Position numbers and translations under genes: made by a program | Shown here: piece by piece, positions 44,184 through 52,686 of the stretch | Position numbering within the stretch: position 1 is the stretch's first letter | Layout of the letters: each line of letters starts with the position of its first letter | Assembly: GCA_031963045.1 (NCBI GenBank) | Contig: JASSUK010000019.1 | Location: 1 to 64,000 of the forward strand | DNA length: 64,000 nucleotides | From: JASSUD01 sp031963045 | GTDB lineage: Bacteria > Pseudomonadota > Gammaproteobacteria > Burkholderiales > Burkholderiaceae | Reading direction: 5' to 3' | The notes under the pieces: model-generated | What the model was told of the DNA's origin: nothing | The model's database searches: none | Seen by the model: only the letters and a program-made list of their open reading frames with translations

Positions 44184-46331
44184 ATGCCATCTGCTACAAA
44201 AACGCCAAAACGTCCCTCTGCCATTGCCCAAAAACTAGCAAAACTGGGTTTGGTGCAAGATATGGACTTTGCACTACATTTTCCATTGCGCTATGAAGAT
44301 GAAACGCGCTTGGTATCCATACAAGCATTGTTTCCCGGCAGTAATGCACAAGTTGAAGGGGAGGTGGTGGATCAAATAGTGCAGTATCGAGGACGTCGCC
44401 AGTTGCTAGTGCAAATAAAAGATGCGCAAGGGGATGGACTCACACTGCGCTTTTTGCATTTTTATGGCAGCCAGCTCACCCAGTTATCTCCAGGTGCACA
44501 GCTACGTGTTCGAGGACAAGTTCGACGTGGCTTACAGGGCATGGAAATGGTGCATCCATCATATCGATTGATCCGCACAGAAAACAAAGAAGACGAAGAA
44601 GTACCGGCGCTCCCAACGACGCTCACTCCTATCTATCCTGCTACCTCGGGAGTTAGTCAAACCTATTTACGTAAAGCGATTAAAAGCGCTTTAACGCGTG
44701 TTGTGTTGCCTGAGCTATGGACTGAACAAGAAGCCCAACAGTGGGATATGCAATTTGTAACGGCCCTACACCTACCTTCTTTGGCTCAGTCTGTAGAATT
44801 TTTGCATAACCCTCCACCTGGCGTGCAAGAAACCGCTTTGCTTGAGCATACCCACCCCGCTTGGATGCGGGTAAAGTTTGAAGAATTACTCGCACAACAA
44901 TTAAGCCTCCAGCAAGCCCATGCAAAGCGTCGAGCCTGTAGTGCACCTGCTATGCCTGCATGCAAAACATCTGCAGAAGGTCAGCCTTTTTTAGTTACCA
45001 GCTTGTTGCAATCTCTACCTTTCACGCTCACCGCTGCACAACAGCGCGTGCAGCGTGAAATTGAAGAAGATCTCAGCACCCCCCACCCCATGCAACGCCT
45101 CTTACAAGGAGATGTAGGAAGCGGTAAAACTATTGTTGCAGCGCTGGCTGCAGCACAGGCTATTCAAGCCGGGTATCAAGTTGCATTTATGGCGCCAACC
45201 GATATTCTTGCGGAGCAACATTATCAAAAATTATCCACGTGGTTTACTCCGTTGGGCGTGCAAGTTGCGCGCTTAAGTGGCTCTATGAAACCTAAGGATA
45301 AGCGCAATGCATTAGAAGCCATCGCTTTTGGACAAGCGCAGCTGGTAATAGGTACGCACGCGATTATTCAAAATACCGTCGAATTTGCCTGCCTTGGGTT
45401 AGCTATCGTAGATGAACAACATCGCTTTGGAGTGGACCAACGTCTAGCGCTGCAAGCCAAAGCACAGCGGATGCATACGCCCGACGGAACTCCTATTGAA
45501 AAAATACTGCATGCGCACCAACTTATGATGAGCGCAACGCCTATTCCTCGCACATTAGCCATGAGTTATTACGCGGATCTGGATCTGTCGATAATCGATG
45601 AACTTCCGCCCAATCGCAGCCCTGTGCGCACGAAATTGGTTACACAAACACGACGTGAAGAAATCGTAGAAAGAATACGCGCAGCAGTACTTGCAGGGCG
45701 TCAAATTTACTGGGTCTGCCCGCTTATTGAAGAGAGTGAAGTACTAGAGTTGCAAGCGGCGATGGACACTTTCACTCTGCTCTCAGAGGCGCTTCCTGAT
45801 TTAACGGTGGGTCTGGTGCATGGACGGCTTCACCCTAGTGAAAAAACCCAGGTCATGGAGGGCTTTGTATCAGGCAAAACCCATGTTTTAGTAGCAACCA
45901 CGGTGATTGAGGTGGGAGTAGATGTGCCCAATGCCTCACTCATGGTGATAGAGCATGCTGAGCGCTTTGGGCTTTCTCAACTCCATCAGCTGCGTGGACG
46001 GGTAGGGCGAGGAGAAGCAGCTTCGGTCTGTGTACTGCTTTATGCGGAGCCCCTTTCCTGGACGGCTCGTGCGCGTTTACGCACTATGCATGAAACTCAG
46101 GATGGTTTTGTGATTGCGCAACGCGATTTAGAGTTACGTGGCCCTGGCGAACTTTTAGGCGCACGCCAGTCTGGCGCTATGTTATTGCGCTTTGCCGATT
46201 TGCAAAAAGACGAAGATTTGGTTAGCGCAGCTAGCCGCGCTGCAACTCAGCTATTGCGTCATGCCCCTGATGTTGTGAGGCGTCATTTAGAACGCTGGTT
46301 GGGCTCTAGAGAAGCGTATTTGACAACCTAG
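44184..46331 (+). CDS. recG: ATP-dependent DNA helicase RecG
   Basis: It reverses stalled forks and processes Holliday junctions. The N-terminal OB/wedge domain is followed by a superfamily 2 helicase with Walker A GDVGSGKTIVAALAAAQAI, the DEQH box IVDEQHRFGV, MSATPIPRTLA, and the C-terminal motifs VATTVIEVGVDVPNA and QLRGRVGRG. At 715 residues it is complete. Divergent from queA across 123 bp. Confidence 0.95.
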   Translation: MPSATKTPKRPSAIAQKLAKLGLVQDMDFALHFPLRYEDETRLVSIQALFPGSNAQVEGEVVDQIVQYRGRRQLLVQIKDAQGDGLTLRFLHFYGSQLTQLSPGAQLRVRGQVRRGLQGMEMVHPSYRLIRTENKEDEEVPALPTTLTPIYPATSGVSQTYLRKAIKSALTRVVLPELWTEQEAQQWDMQFVTALHLPSLAQSVEFLHNPPPGVQETALLEHTHPAWMRVKFEELLAQQLSLQQAHAKRRACSAPAMPACKTSAEGQPFLVTSLLQSLPFTLTAAQQRVQREIEEDLSTPHPMQRLLQGDVGSGKTIVAALAAAQAIQAGYQVAFMAPTDILAEQHYQKLSTWFTPLGVQVARLSGSMKPKDKRNALEAIAFGQAQLVIGTHAIIQNTVEFACLGLAIVDEQHRFGVDQRLALQAKAQRMHTPDGTPIEKILHAHQLMMSATPIPRTLAMSYYADLDLSIIDELPPNRSPVRTKLVTQTRREEIVERIRAAVLAGRQIYWVCPLIEESEVLELQAAMDTFTLLSEALPDLTVGLVHGRLHPSEKTQVMEGFVSGKTHVLVATTVIEVGVDVPNASLMVIEHAERFGLSQLHQLRGRVGRGEAASVCVLLYAEPLSWTARARLRTMHETQDGFVIAQRDLELRGPGELLGARQSGAMLLRFADLQKDEDLVSAASRAATQLLRHAPDVVRRHLERWLGSREAYLTT

Positions 46332-46372
46332 GGCTTGCCCTCTATGGTTTCAACCAAGTCGTATATATTGTG

Positions 46373-46505
46373 TAGGTTGGTGGTGACGAAGGAACCCCAA
46401 CATGCGCGCCACTGGCTTGTAATTATCAATTTTTGGCCTGCATATGCAGGTTTTAAAAAGGCAGTGGTCTGCATGTTGGGGTTCCTTCGTCACCACCAAC
46501 CTACC
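46373..46505. repeat. BIME/REP-like element 6
   Basis: Complete element of the other arm subtype (TAGGTTGGTGGTGACGAAGG and inverse). The core contains CTGCATATGCAG. It lies between recG and the dps promoter. Confidence 0.9.
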
Positions 46506-46527
46506 GTTTTTCATATTTGTAGCATGT

Positions 46528-46557
46528 TTGGATAAATTCTTATTTTCGCGTTATATT
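46528..46557 (+). promoter_or_regulatory. Promoter of dps
   Basis: TTGGAT (46528-46533), an 18-base spacer and TATATT (46552-46557) stand 50 bp before the dps start. Confidence 0.5.
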
Positions 46558-46606
46558 GCCCCTTCGCTTTGAGCGCCTATGTGCTATGTTTTATAAGGAG
46601 ACGATG

Positions 46607-47101
46607 ATGAGTTTACAAAAAGACAGCAGCCTTAGTATCAATATTGGGATTGACAGTGCGGCATTAGAGCGTATTGCAGAAGAGCTCAGCCATGTTTTGG
46701 CTAACACCTATACTTTGTATTTGAAAACGCACAATTTCCATTGGAATGTGACGGGGCCTTTGTTCAATACCTTGCATTTAATGTTCGAAGCGCAGTACAC
46801 CGAGTTAGCCCAAGCGGCAGATACCTTGGCTGAGCGTATTCGTGCATTAGGTTTTTTTGCGCCGGGGAGCTATACCGCCTTTTCGAAACTCTCTTCTATT
46901 CCTGAAGCCACTAGCGTGCCTGATGCCCAGGACATGATCCGCCAACTCATAGAAGGCCATGAAGCGGTAGCCCGTGCAGCGCGCAATGCATTTTCTATTG
47001 CAGATGATGTACAAGATGAATCCACTGCAGACCTTCTAACGCAACGCCTGCAAGTCCACGAAAAAACCGCTTGGATGCTGCGCGCTTCTCTTAATAAATG
47101 A
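46607..47101 (+). CDS. dps: Dps-family ferritin-like DNA-protection protein
   Basis: It forms a dodecamer that binds and oxidises iron at the subunit interface, protecting DNA from peroxide. The ferroxidase ligands lie in THNFHWNVTGP and FEAQYTELAQAADTLAERIR. The start is the second of two adjacent ATGs, six bases after AAGGAG at 46595; upstream frame to 46556 is not used. 164 residues. Its stop overlaps the start of ubiA (ATGA), but a strong hairpin begins 26 bp later. Confidence 0.92.
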   Translation: MSLQKDSSLSINIGIDSAALERIAEELSHVLANTYTLYLKTHNFHWNVTGPLFNTLHLMFEAQYTELAQAADTLAERIRALGFFAPGSYTAFSKLSSIPEATSVPDAQDMIRQLIEGHEAVARAARNAFSIADDVQDESTADLLTQRLQVHEKTAWMLRASLNK

Positions 47102-48003
47102 GTAAAAAAATTATACCTAGCAGGTGTCGCATACACGCGACCCTATATCGGATAGGGTCGCGTGTATGCGATTACATACAATTAGTGCGCCTAGATAAGC
47201 CAGTAGGCATCTGGCTGTTGCTCTGGCCTACATTGAATGCATTGTGGATTGCAGCAGAAGGTATGCCGCCTTGGAAAGTGCTGTTTATTTTTATAAGTGG
47301 CACGATACTGATGCGCTGTGCAGGATGTGCGATCAATGATTATGCTGATCGTGATTTTGATCGGCATGTAGCGCGCACACGCAACCGACCGCTCACTGCT
47401 GGGCGTATTACGTCTTATGAGGCTGTGGGAGTAGCCGTAGCCCTGACACTGCTTGCAGCTTGGCTGATTATTCCTTGTACCTTGTTTACTCAAATACTTG
47501 CGGTGGGCGCGGTCTTACTTGCTGCAAGTTATCCATTTAGTAAGCGGTATATTGCGCTTCCTCAGGCCTATTTGGGCCTAGCCTTTGGTTTTGGGATACC
47601 GATGGCCTTTGCCGAAGTGCAGGGGGGGCTGCCTTGGACGGTTGGCATTATGATGGTTGCAAATATAGCGTGGACCTTGGCGTATGACACTGAATATGCA
47701 ATGGCCGATCGCAAAGATGATCTAGCACTCGGCATTAAAACCTCCGCACTGACTTTCGGACGCTATGACGTTATCGCAGTGATGGTGTGCTATGGGCTCT
47801 TTTTAGGCCTCTATAGCGTGCTTGGCTGGGTTTTGCATTACACACTGCCTTTTTGGTTGGGATTAGCTGCTGCTACGGTTTGTGCGCTCTATCATTTCAC
47901 ACTTATACGCACTCGAGAGCCTGCCCAATGCTTTGCCGCATTTAGGTATAACGTATGGGTAGGTGCATGCGTTTTCGCAGGCATTGCGGCACATTATGCA
48001 TAG
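47098..48003 (+). CDS. ubiA: 4-hydroxybenzoate octaprenyltransferase
   Basis: It attaches the polyprenyl tail to 4-hydroxybenzoate in ubiquinone synthesis, in the inner membrane. Both Asp-rich motifs are present (NDYADRDFDRHVARTRNRPL and DTEYAMADRKDDLALGIKTS), with about eight transmembrane segments. The start that overlaps the dps stop gives 301 residues, about 10-15 longer than usual at the N-terminus. A 20-bp perfect hairpin (47127-47171) falls inside this extra part, so the mature start might be further in, near VRLDKPVGIWLLLWP. Confidence 0.9.
   Translation: MSKKIIPSRCRIHATLYRIGSRVCDYIQLVRLDKPVGIWLLLWPTLNALWIAAEGMPPWKVLFIFISGTILMRCAGCAINDYADRDFDRHVARTRNRPLTAGRITSYEAVGVAVALTLLAAWLIIPCTLFTQILAVGAVLLAASYPFSKRYIALPQAYLGLAFGFGIPMAFAEVQGGLPWTVGIMMVANIAWTLAYDTEYAMADRKDDLALGIKTSALTFGRYDVIAVMVCYGLFLGLYSVLGWVLHYTLPFWLGLAAATVCALYHFTLIRTREPAQCFAAFRYNVWVGACVFAGIAAHYA
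47127..47171. terminator. 20-bp perfect hairpin at the dps/ubiA junction
   Basis: TCGCATACACGCGACCCTAT and its exact complement flank a 5-base loop. There is no T-run after it. It lies within the first codons of ubiA as read from the ATGA overlap. It may terminate the dps message or limit ubiA translation. Confidence 0.65.
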
Positions 48004-48006
48004 AAC

Positions 48007-48141
48007 GGTAGGTTGGTGGTGAGGTACGAACCCCAACATGCAGGCCAATATCCTTTTAAAACCTGTATACAAATCGCTAAAAGCGATGATTATAAGTCGG
48101 TGGTGTGCACGTTGGGGTTCCTTCGTCACCACCAACCTACC
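48007..48141. repeat. BIME/REP-like element 7 (mixed arms)
   Basis: The left arm is of the GTGAGGTACGAACC type; the right arm is of the GGTTCCTTCGTCAC type. The two subtypes are combined in one element. It lies between the convergent ubiA and plsC genes. Confidence 0.9.
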
Positions 48142-48143
48142 GG

Positions 48144-48962
48144 CTAATAAGCAGTGGGGTCTAGTTGGCGCATATGTGTTTCTATCCAACTCTCTGTTTC
48201 TTGGTTTGCTTGCTCGGGTGTTAGGTTTGCGGTGGAAATAGGGGTGCCGATTAAAATAGTGACATGGCCTGGATATTTCAAGAAAGAATTGCGAGGCCAT
48301 ACGCGGCCTGCATTATGTGCAATCGGAACAATAGGAACGCCTGCTCCAATAGCAAAGCGGGCACCTCCACTTTTATAGCGTCCTTTTTTGCCTCGTGCGG
48401 TGCGGGTTCCTTCTGGAAACATAATGACCCACGATCCTGCTGATAAGCATTTTTTGCCTTGTTTGAGTACGGCATTAAAGGCATGGTGCGTTTTTTTTCG
48501 GTTGATATGCACCATATTGAGCATGCCTAATGCCCAGCCAAAAAAAGGTATCCATAAAAGCTCGCGTTTAAAAACAAAGCAAAGTGGCCGAGGCATAAGA
48601 GCCAGTAGAGCAAAGGTTTCCCAAGCAGATTGATGCTTAGAGAGTAAAACGGCAGGGCCATCAGGCAGTAAATCCATGCCTTGCACTTCATAGGTAATTC
48701 CATTTAGCGCGCGCAATACTCTTAAAGTGATGCGACACCATATTGCAATCATCGCGTAACGGCGTGATACAGGTATGAATGGAAAACTAACTATGCATAA
48801 GGTGCCATACAGCACCGTGAAGAAAGCTAGATAAAGCATGAACCCCAGCGAACGTAGCCATAGACTGGTTCGAGAGTAGCTAGCATGCGTAGTAGGGGGT
48901 TGATTGAGAGGCAAAGGGGCTGGCGAAGTTTTGGGTGGGGTATGAGAGGAAGTAAAAGACAT
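48144..48962 (-). CDS. plsC: 1-acyl-sn-glycerol-3-phosphate acyltransferase
   Basis: It acylates lysophosphatidic acid to phosphatidic acid at the inner membrane. The substrate motif FPEGTRTARGKKGRYKSGGA and the block KHQSAWETFALLALMPRPLC are present; the HX4 catalytic motif ends in Glu (HQSAWE) rather than Asp, as in Burkholderia homologues. One N-terminal membrane anchor at about residues 40-62. The start is MSFTSS at 48962, after which about 30 Pro/Ser/Thr-rich residues precede the membrane anchor. 272 residues. It is followed by a REP-like element, with ubiA convergent. Confidence 0.88.
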   Translation of the reverse strand: MSFTSSHTPPKTSPAPLPLNQPPTTHASYSRTSLWLRSLGFMLYLAFFTVLYGTLCIVSFPFIPVSRRYAMIAIWCRITLRVLRALNGITYEVQGMDLLPDGPAVLLSKHQSAWETFALLALMPRPLCFVFKRELLWIPFFGWALGMLNMVHINRKKTHHAFNAVLKQGKKCLSAGSWVIMFPEGTRTARGKKGRYKSGGARFAIGAGVPIVPIAHNAGRVWPRNSFLKYPGHVTILIGTPISTANLTPEQANQETESWIETHMRQLDPTAY

Positions 48963-49119
48963 ATGCAATGTATAAAAATGGATGCGCAAAAAACTAGTTA
49001 GGCTGCAAAATTATATAAAAAGTGCCAGATAGTATGCTAAGGAAGTAAAAGAAAATAGAAAAGCCCATACGAAGTGTAATCTGCATCGCGTAAGATCTCG
49101 TTGTGCGTAAGTTAACCCG

Positions 49120-49264
49120 TAGGTTGGGGTGACGAAGGAACCCCAACATGCGCGCCACTGTCTTTTAATTTTTGCTTTAGATAGTTTATAAGCAGGTCTT
49201 AATGCAGGCAGTGGTCTGCATGTTGGGGTCCCGTATTTATCCAAATTCGTCACCCCAACCTACC
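49120..49264. repeat. BIME/REP-like element 8 with small insertion
   Basis: Left arm TAGGTTGGGGTGACGAAGGA; the right arm is interrupted by about 15 extra bases (CGTATTTATCCAAAT) between GGGGTCC and TCGTCACCCC, so the pairing is broken at the loop-proximal part of that arm. Confidence 0.85.
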
Positions 49265-49289
49265 AGTATTTAAAGGACTCTGGTTTTTT

Positions 49290-50594
49290 ATGGCCTGCTC
49301 CCAAACTCTCCAGCGAGATAATGAAATTCTGCGGCTCACGGATGTGCAGCGCGGTTTTAATAAAGCACAAGATGAGCTTTTAGTACTGGATGGCGTAAAT
49401 TTAACGCTTAAAAAAGGAGAGATCGTTGCTTTGCTCGGGCGTTCAGGCTCTGGTAAATCTACTTTGCTGCGCATTATTGCAGGCCTGATTAAATCCACAG
49501 GCGGAAAAGTAGAATATCTTGGAAAGCCCGTATCTGGCCCTGCGCAGGGCATTGCCATGGTCTTTCAAACCTTTGCGCTTTTCCCCTGGCTAACCGTTTT
49601 AGAAAATGTGGAAGCAGGGCTGGAAGCCTTAGGTCTGGGTGCAGCAGAACGTCGTGAACGTGCGCTTGCGGCCATTGACCTTATCGGTATGGATGGTTTT
49701 GAAAATGCCTACCCCCGTGAATTATCAGGGGGCATGCGCCAAAGAGTGGGTTTTGCACGCGCTTTAGTGGTGGATCCTACGCTACTTTTAATGGATGAGC
49801 CTTTTTCTGCGCTAGATGTGCTCACGGCTGAGACTTTGCGTACCGATTTCCTAGAGCTTTGGAATGAGCACCGCTTGCTGATTCAATCTGTCCTATTGGT
49901 TACCCATAACATCGAAGAAGCGGCTTTTATGTGCGACCGCATTCTAGTGTTGTCTTCTAACCCTGGGCGCGTAATGATCGACATTGAAGTGCCTTTTGCG
50001 CACCCACGCGATCGCTTAGACCCTGCTTTTCGAGAATTTGTAGATACCATCTACGCCAAAATGACTGCGCGCCCCAAAACAGGGCCAAAACGCAAAGCAC
50101 TTACATTGGGAAGCTTACTGCCCCAGGTATCTACCAATCTTATGGCTGGTTTTGTCGAAACACTTGAAGCGCCTCCATACAATGGACGCGCAGATCTGCC
50201 AGAAATTGCACGTAGCTTGCACTTGGAAGTGGATGATCTCTTCCCTGTTGCAGAGATGCTGCAGCATTTAGATTTTGCCGATATTCGAGAAGGCGATATT
50301 CTCCTCACCAATGCAGGTAAAGTCTTTGCCCAAGCGGGAACCCAAGAGCGTAAAAAGCAATTCGCAGCCCATTTATTGCGCAACGTGCCATTGGCTGCGC
50401 GTATCCATAAAGTATTGAATACCCGCCAAGGGCAACACGCTCCGCGTGTTAATTTCGAACAAGAACTGTCGGAATTCCTATCAGAGAGTGCGGTAAAAGA
50501 AACACTAGATGCCGTGATTAACTGGGGACGGTATGCAGAGATTTTCTCGTATAGCGATCAGGCTGAGATATTTACAGCAGATATGGAGCCATAA
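49290..50594 (+). CDS. ABC transporter ATPase, nitrate/sulfonate/taurine type with C-terminal regulatory domain
   Basis: Walker A GRSGSGKSTLLR, the Q-loop region VFQTFALFPWLTVLEN, signature LSGGMRQRVGFARAL, Walker B LLLMDEPFSALD and the switch VTHNIEEA are intact in residues 1-250. Residues about 280-434 match the AAA-associated C-terminal domain found in some NitT/TauT-type ATPases. The cognate permease is normally next door, but none is visible here: a REP-like element lies on each side. Its substrate cannot be told. Confidence 0.85.
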   Translation: MACSQTLQRDNEILRLTDVQRGFNKAQDELLVLDGVNLTLKKGEIVALLGRSGSGKSTLLRIIAGLIKSTGGKVEYLGKPVSGPAQGIAMVFQTFALFPWLTVLENVEAGLEALGLGAAERRERALAAIDLIGMDGFENAYPRELSGGMRQRVGFARALVVDPTLLLMDEPFSALDVLTAETLRTDFLELWNEHRLLIQSVLLVTHNIEEAAFMCDRILVLSSNPGRVMIDIEVPFAHPRDRLDPAFREFVDTIYAKMTARPKTGPKRKALTLGSLLPQVSTNLMAGFVETLEAPPYNGRADLPEIARSLHLEVDDLFPVAEMLQHLDFADIREGDILLTNAGKVFAQAGTQERKKQFAAHLLRNVPLAARIHKVLNTRQGQHAPRVNFEQELSEFLSESAVKETLDAVINWGRYAEIFSYSDQAEIFTADMEP

Positions 50595-50658
50595 CGCCGA
50601 GGGAAATGGCTTATTAATTAACTGATGTTACGCAGGTATTCAAAAAAACAGTGGTATG

Positions 50659-50785
50659 CATGTTGGGGTTCCTTCGTCACCACCAACCTACCGTTCTTTG
50701 CTTTTCTTGTGGTGGGTAGAGTTTGATAGAACCCTTTTACATGGGCATCTCGGTAGGTTGGTGGTGACGAAGGAACCCCAACATG
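50659..50785. repeat. BIME/REP-like element 9, arms in outward order
   Basis: A right-type arm (50659-50692, CATGTTGGGGTTCC..ACCTACC) comes first and a left-type arm (50752-50785, GGTAGGTTGGTGGTGACG..CATG) second, opposite to the usual order. The 59 bp between them are closely repeated at 56111-56168. It can be read as two half elements around a shared spacer. Confidence 0.8.
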
Positions 50786-50860
50786 CGCACCATTTACTTT
50801 TAATCTTTGCGCTCGGCTTATCAACAACCCGCCGTTCTATAATATGCGTAACATCAATAA

Positions 50861-51931
50861 TTAAGATGAAGTGTTAGCCTCGCGCTGTAACAGCGCAAGC
50901 TTGCGCTCCGCCCCCCAATGGTAGCCAGAAATGTCGCCATCACGGCGCACTACACGATGGCACGGGATGGCGACAGCGATAGGATTAGCTCCACAGGCCT
51001 GTGCCACTGCCCGCATAGCTTTAGGTGAACCAATTCGCTTGGCAATGTCTGCATACGAAACGGTAGTGCCTGGCGGTATCTCGCGTAATGCCTGCCACAC
51101 GCGTTCCTGAAAAGCGGTACCTCGTATATCCAACGGTAGATTGAGGCCCAACGATGGTGCTTCAATAAATCCCACCACTTGCGCCACCAACTGTTCAAAA
51201 GCCGCATCTCCTCCTAGCAACTCTGCTTCGCGAAACCGGCCTTGCAGTTCCTGCACTAACGTATTCGGATCATCGCCAAAAAATATAGCGCAGATACCAC
51301 GTTGGCTTTGCGCAACTAAGATAGCGCCTAGCGAACACTGCCCTACAGCAAAGCGAATCTGCATATTTTTGCCGCCTGCACGGTAATCTCGTGCATGCAT
51401 CCCCAATAAATCCTCTGAGGTTTCGTAGAAGCGGCTATTAGAATTAAAGCCTGCGCCGTAAATAGCGTGTGTGACAGTGGTATGTGCATGGCTCAGTTCG
51501 TCGCGCAGCTTATTTGCGCGGTAGGCGCTGGCATAGGCTTTGGGCGTGAGCCCTGTCTCGCTCTTGAAGATGCGATGAAAGTGAAAAACACTCATGCCAG
51601 CCTGTTTGGCTAGCTCATTCAGGCTCGGCGGTATTTCAGCTGTTTCAATCAGTCGGCAGGCGTCGATAACCAGCGCTGCACGCTGTTTTGCTAATTCTGT
51701 CTGGTCTGCAGCAATGCGGCGACTAGCGCGGTAACCGGCTGCTTGTGCTGCTTTTGCTGTGTCGAAAAATTCTACATTTTCACGTTTAGGTAAGCGTGCA
51801 GAGGAGCTAGGGCGGCAATAGATGCCCGTAGTTTTAACCGCGTACACAAAGTTTTCATCGGCGTTTGCATCCCGGCCTTGCACTGCAGCCCAGCGTTGCT
51901 CTTCGGTAACAAAGTTCATTGCGGGTGTCAT
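50861..51931 (-). CDS. ada: Ada-like protein: AraC-type regulator and O6-methylguanine-DNA methyltransferase
   Basis: Residues about 1-75 form an N-Ada domain, about 80-170 an AraC-type helix-turn-helix (LAKQAGMSVFHFHRIFKSET), and the C-terminal half a methyltransferase with the active-site IPCHRVVRRDG. The N-Ada zinc site is badly degraded: E. coli Ada has four cysteines (CRPSC and CKRC), but here only the first is left (GIYCRPSSSAR, and RASRRIA in place of the second pair). The phosphotriester sensor is therefore probably dead, while base repair should be intact. Start chosen at MTPAMNF, 13 bp after the ogt stop; MKKLLES at 51967 is an alternative that overlaps ogt. Likely co-transcribed with ogt. 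Confidence 0.88.
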   Translation of the reverse strand: MTPAMNFVTEEQRWAAVQGRDANADENFVYAVKTTGIYCRPSSSARLPKRENVEFFDTAKAAQAAGYRASRRIAADQTELAKQRAALVIDACRLIETAEIPPSLNELAKQAGMSVFHFHRIFKSETGLTPKAYASAYRANKLRDELSHAHTTVTHAIYGAGFNSNSRFYETSEDLLGMHARDYRAGGKNMQIRFAVGQCSLGAILVAQSQRGICAIFFGDDPNTLVQELQGRFREAELLGGDAAFEQLVAQVVGFIEAPSLGLNLPLDIRGTAFQERVWQALREIPPGTTVSYADIAKRIGSPKAMRAVAQACGANPIAVAIPCHRVVRRDGDISGYHWGAERKLALLQREANTSS

Positions 51932-51944
51932 CGCTTTTTCATAT

Positions 51945-52454
51945 TTAGATTCCAATAGCTTTTTCATGCTTAAGCAACCAGTGTTTGCGGTGCAAACCTC
52001 CCGCATAGCCTCTTAATTCGCCATTGCTAGCAATTACGCGATGGCACGGTACGATGATAGAAATGGGGTTGGCACCATTCGCCGCACCAATCGCGATGGC
52101 GGCACGTGGGCTTAAACCTAACTCGCTAGCTAGTTTGCCATAGCTAGTGGTTTGACCTACCGGGATGCGACGTAAAGCTTGCCATACACGGCGTTGTAAA
52201 TCGGTGCCGGCAGTGACGGTAGTAAGCCCATCTAATGCTGCAAAGTCGCCTTCGAAATACCGCATGAGCACGGTGGCAATAGCAGTAGGAGCTTGTATAT
52301 CAACTAGCTCGTAATTTTTGTAGTGTTTGCGTAATAAGGTATGCATACGCGTTTCGTAGTTGGCAAAGTCCAACGCTCGGACCCGCTCTTGCTCATCGGT
52401 CACTAACAAAATGGTATCTAAAGGGGACGCTAGTTTGCTCAGATAGAGTTTCAT
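51945..52454 (-). CDS. ogt: Methylated-DNA--protein-cysteine methyltransferase
   Basis: It transfers alkyl groups from O6-alkylguanine to its own cysteine. The active site IIVPCHRVIASNGELRGYAG and the helix-turn-helix QALRRIPVGQTTSYGKLASE are present; 169 residues. It lies directly upstream of ada, so this locus encodes two methyltransferase active sites. Confidence 0.92.
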   Translation of the reverse strand: MKLYLSKLASPLDTILLVTDEQERVRALDFANYETRMHTLLRKHYKNYELVDIQAPTAIATVLMRYFEGDFAALDGLTTVTAGTDLQRRVWQALRRIPVGQTTSYGKLASELGLSPRAAIAIGAANGANPISIIVPCHRVIASNGELRGYAGGLHRKHWLLKHEKAIGI

Positions 52455-52631
52455 GATTCCTCACATTTGCGTGTGCACTGGTCAATACATAATTTGAGAT
52501 TAGTCAGTGTAAAAGAGCCGAGAGCACTTTGAAACTCTACTTCTTGCGGTTGAATTTTTAAGCCTGTGGATTAAGTTAAGGGGGGCGAGGAATGGCGAAA
52601 AGTACAGGTTCAAATCCGCGTTTGGCGGATG

Positions 52632-52637
52632 TATAAT
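52632..52637 (+). promoter_or_regulatory. Candidate -10 box for the AAA ATPase gene
   Basis: TATAAT stands 50 bp before the ATG at 52687, with TTCAAA 17 bases upstream as a weak -35. The rest of 52455-52686 holds nothing else I can name. Confidence 0.35.
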
Positions 52638-52686
52638 CCAGATTGGCCAAAGCTTTAATCCAAATTAGACGGGAACTAAATACGAA

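Noticed and set aside
46335..46535. Short frames across the REP-like elements encoding RLVVTKEPQHA-type peptides at many sites
   Set aside because: The peptide recurs only because the element recurs. There are no ribosome sites, and the frames end in the palindromes.
52595..52640. T-loop-like GGTTCAAATCC suggesting a tRNA
   Set aside because: The flanking bases do not pair, and no acceptor or anticodon stem can be drawn.
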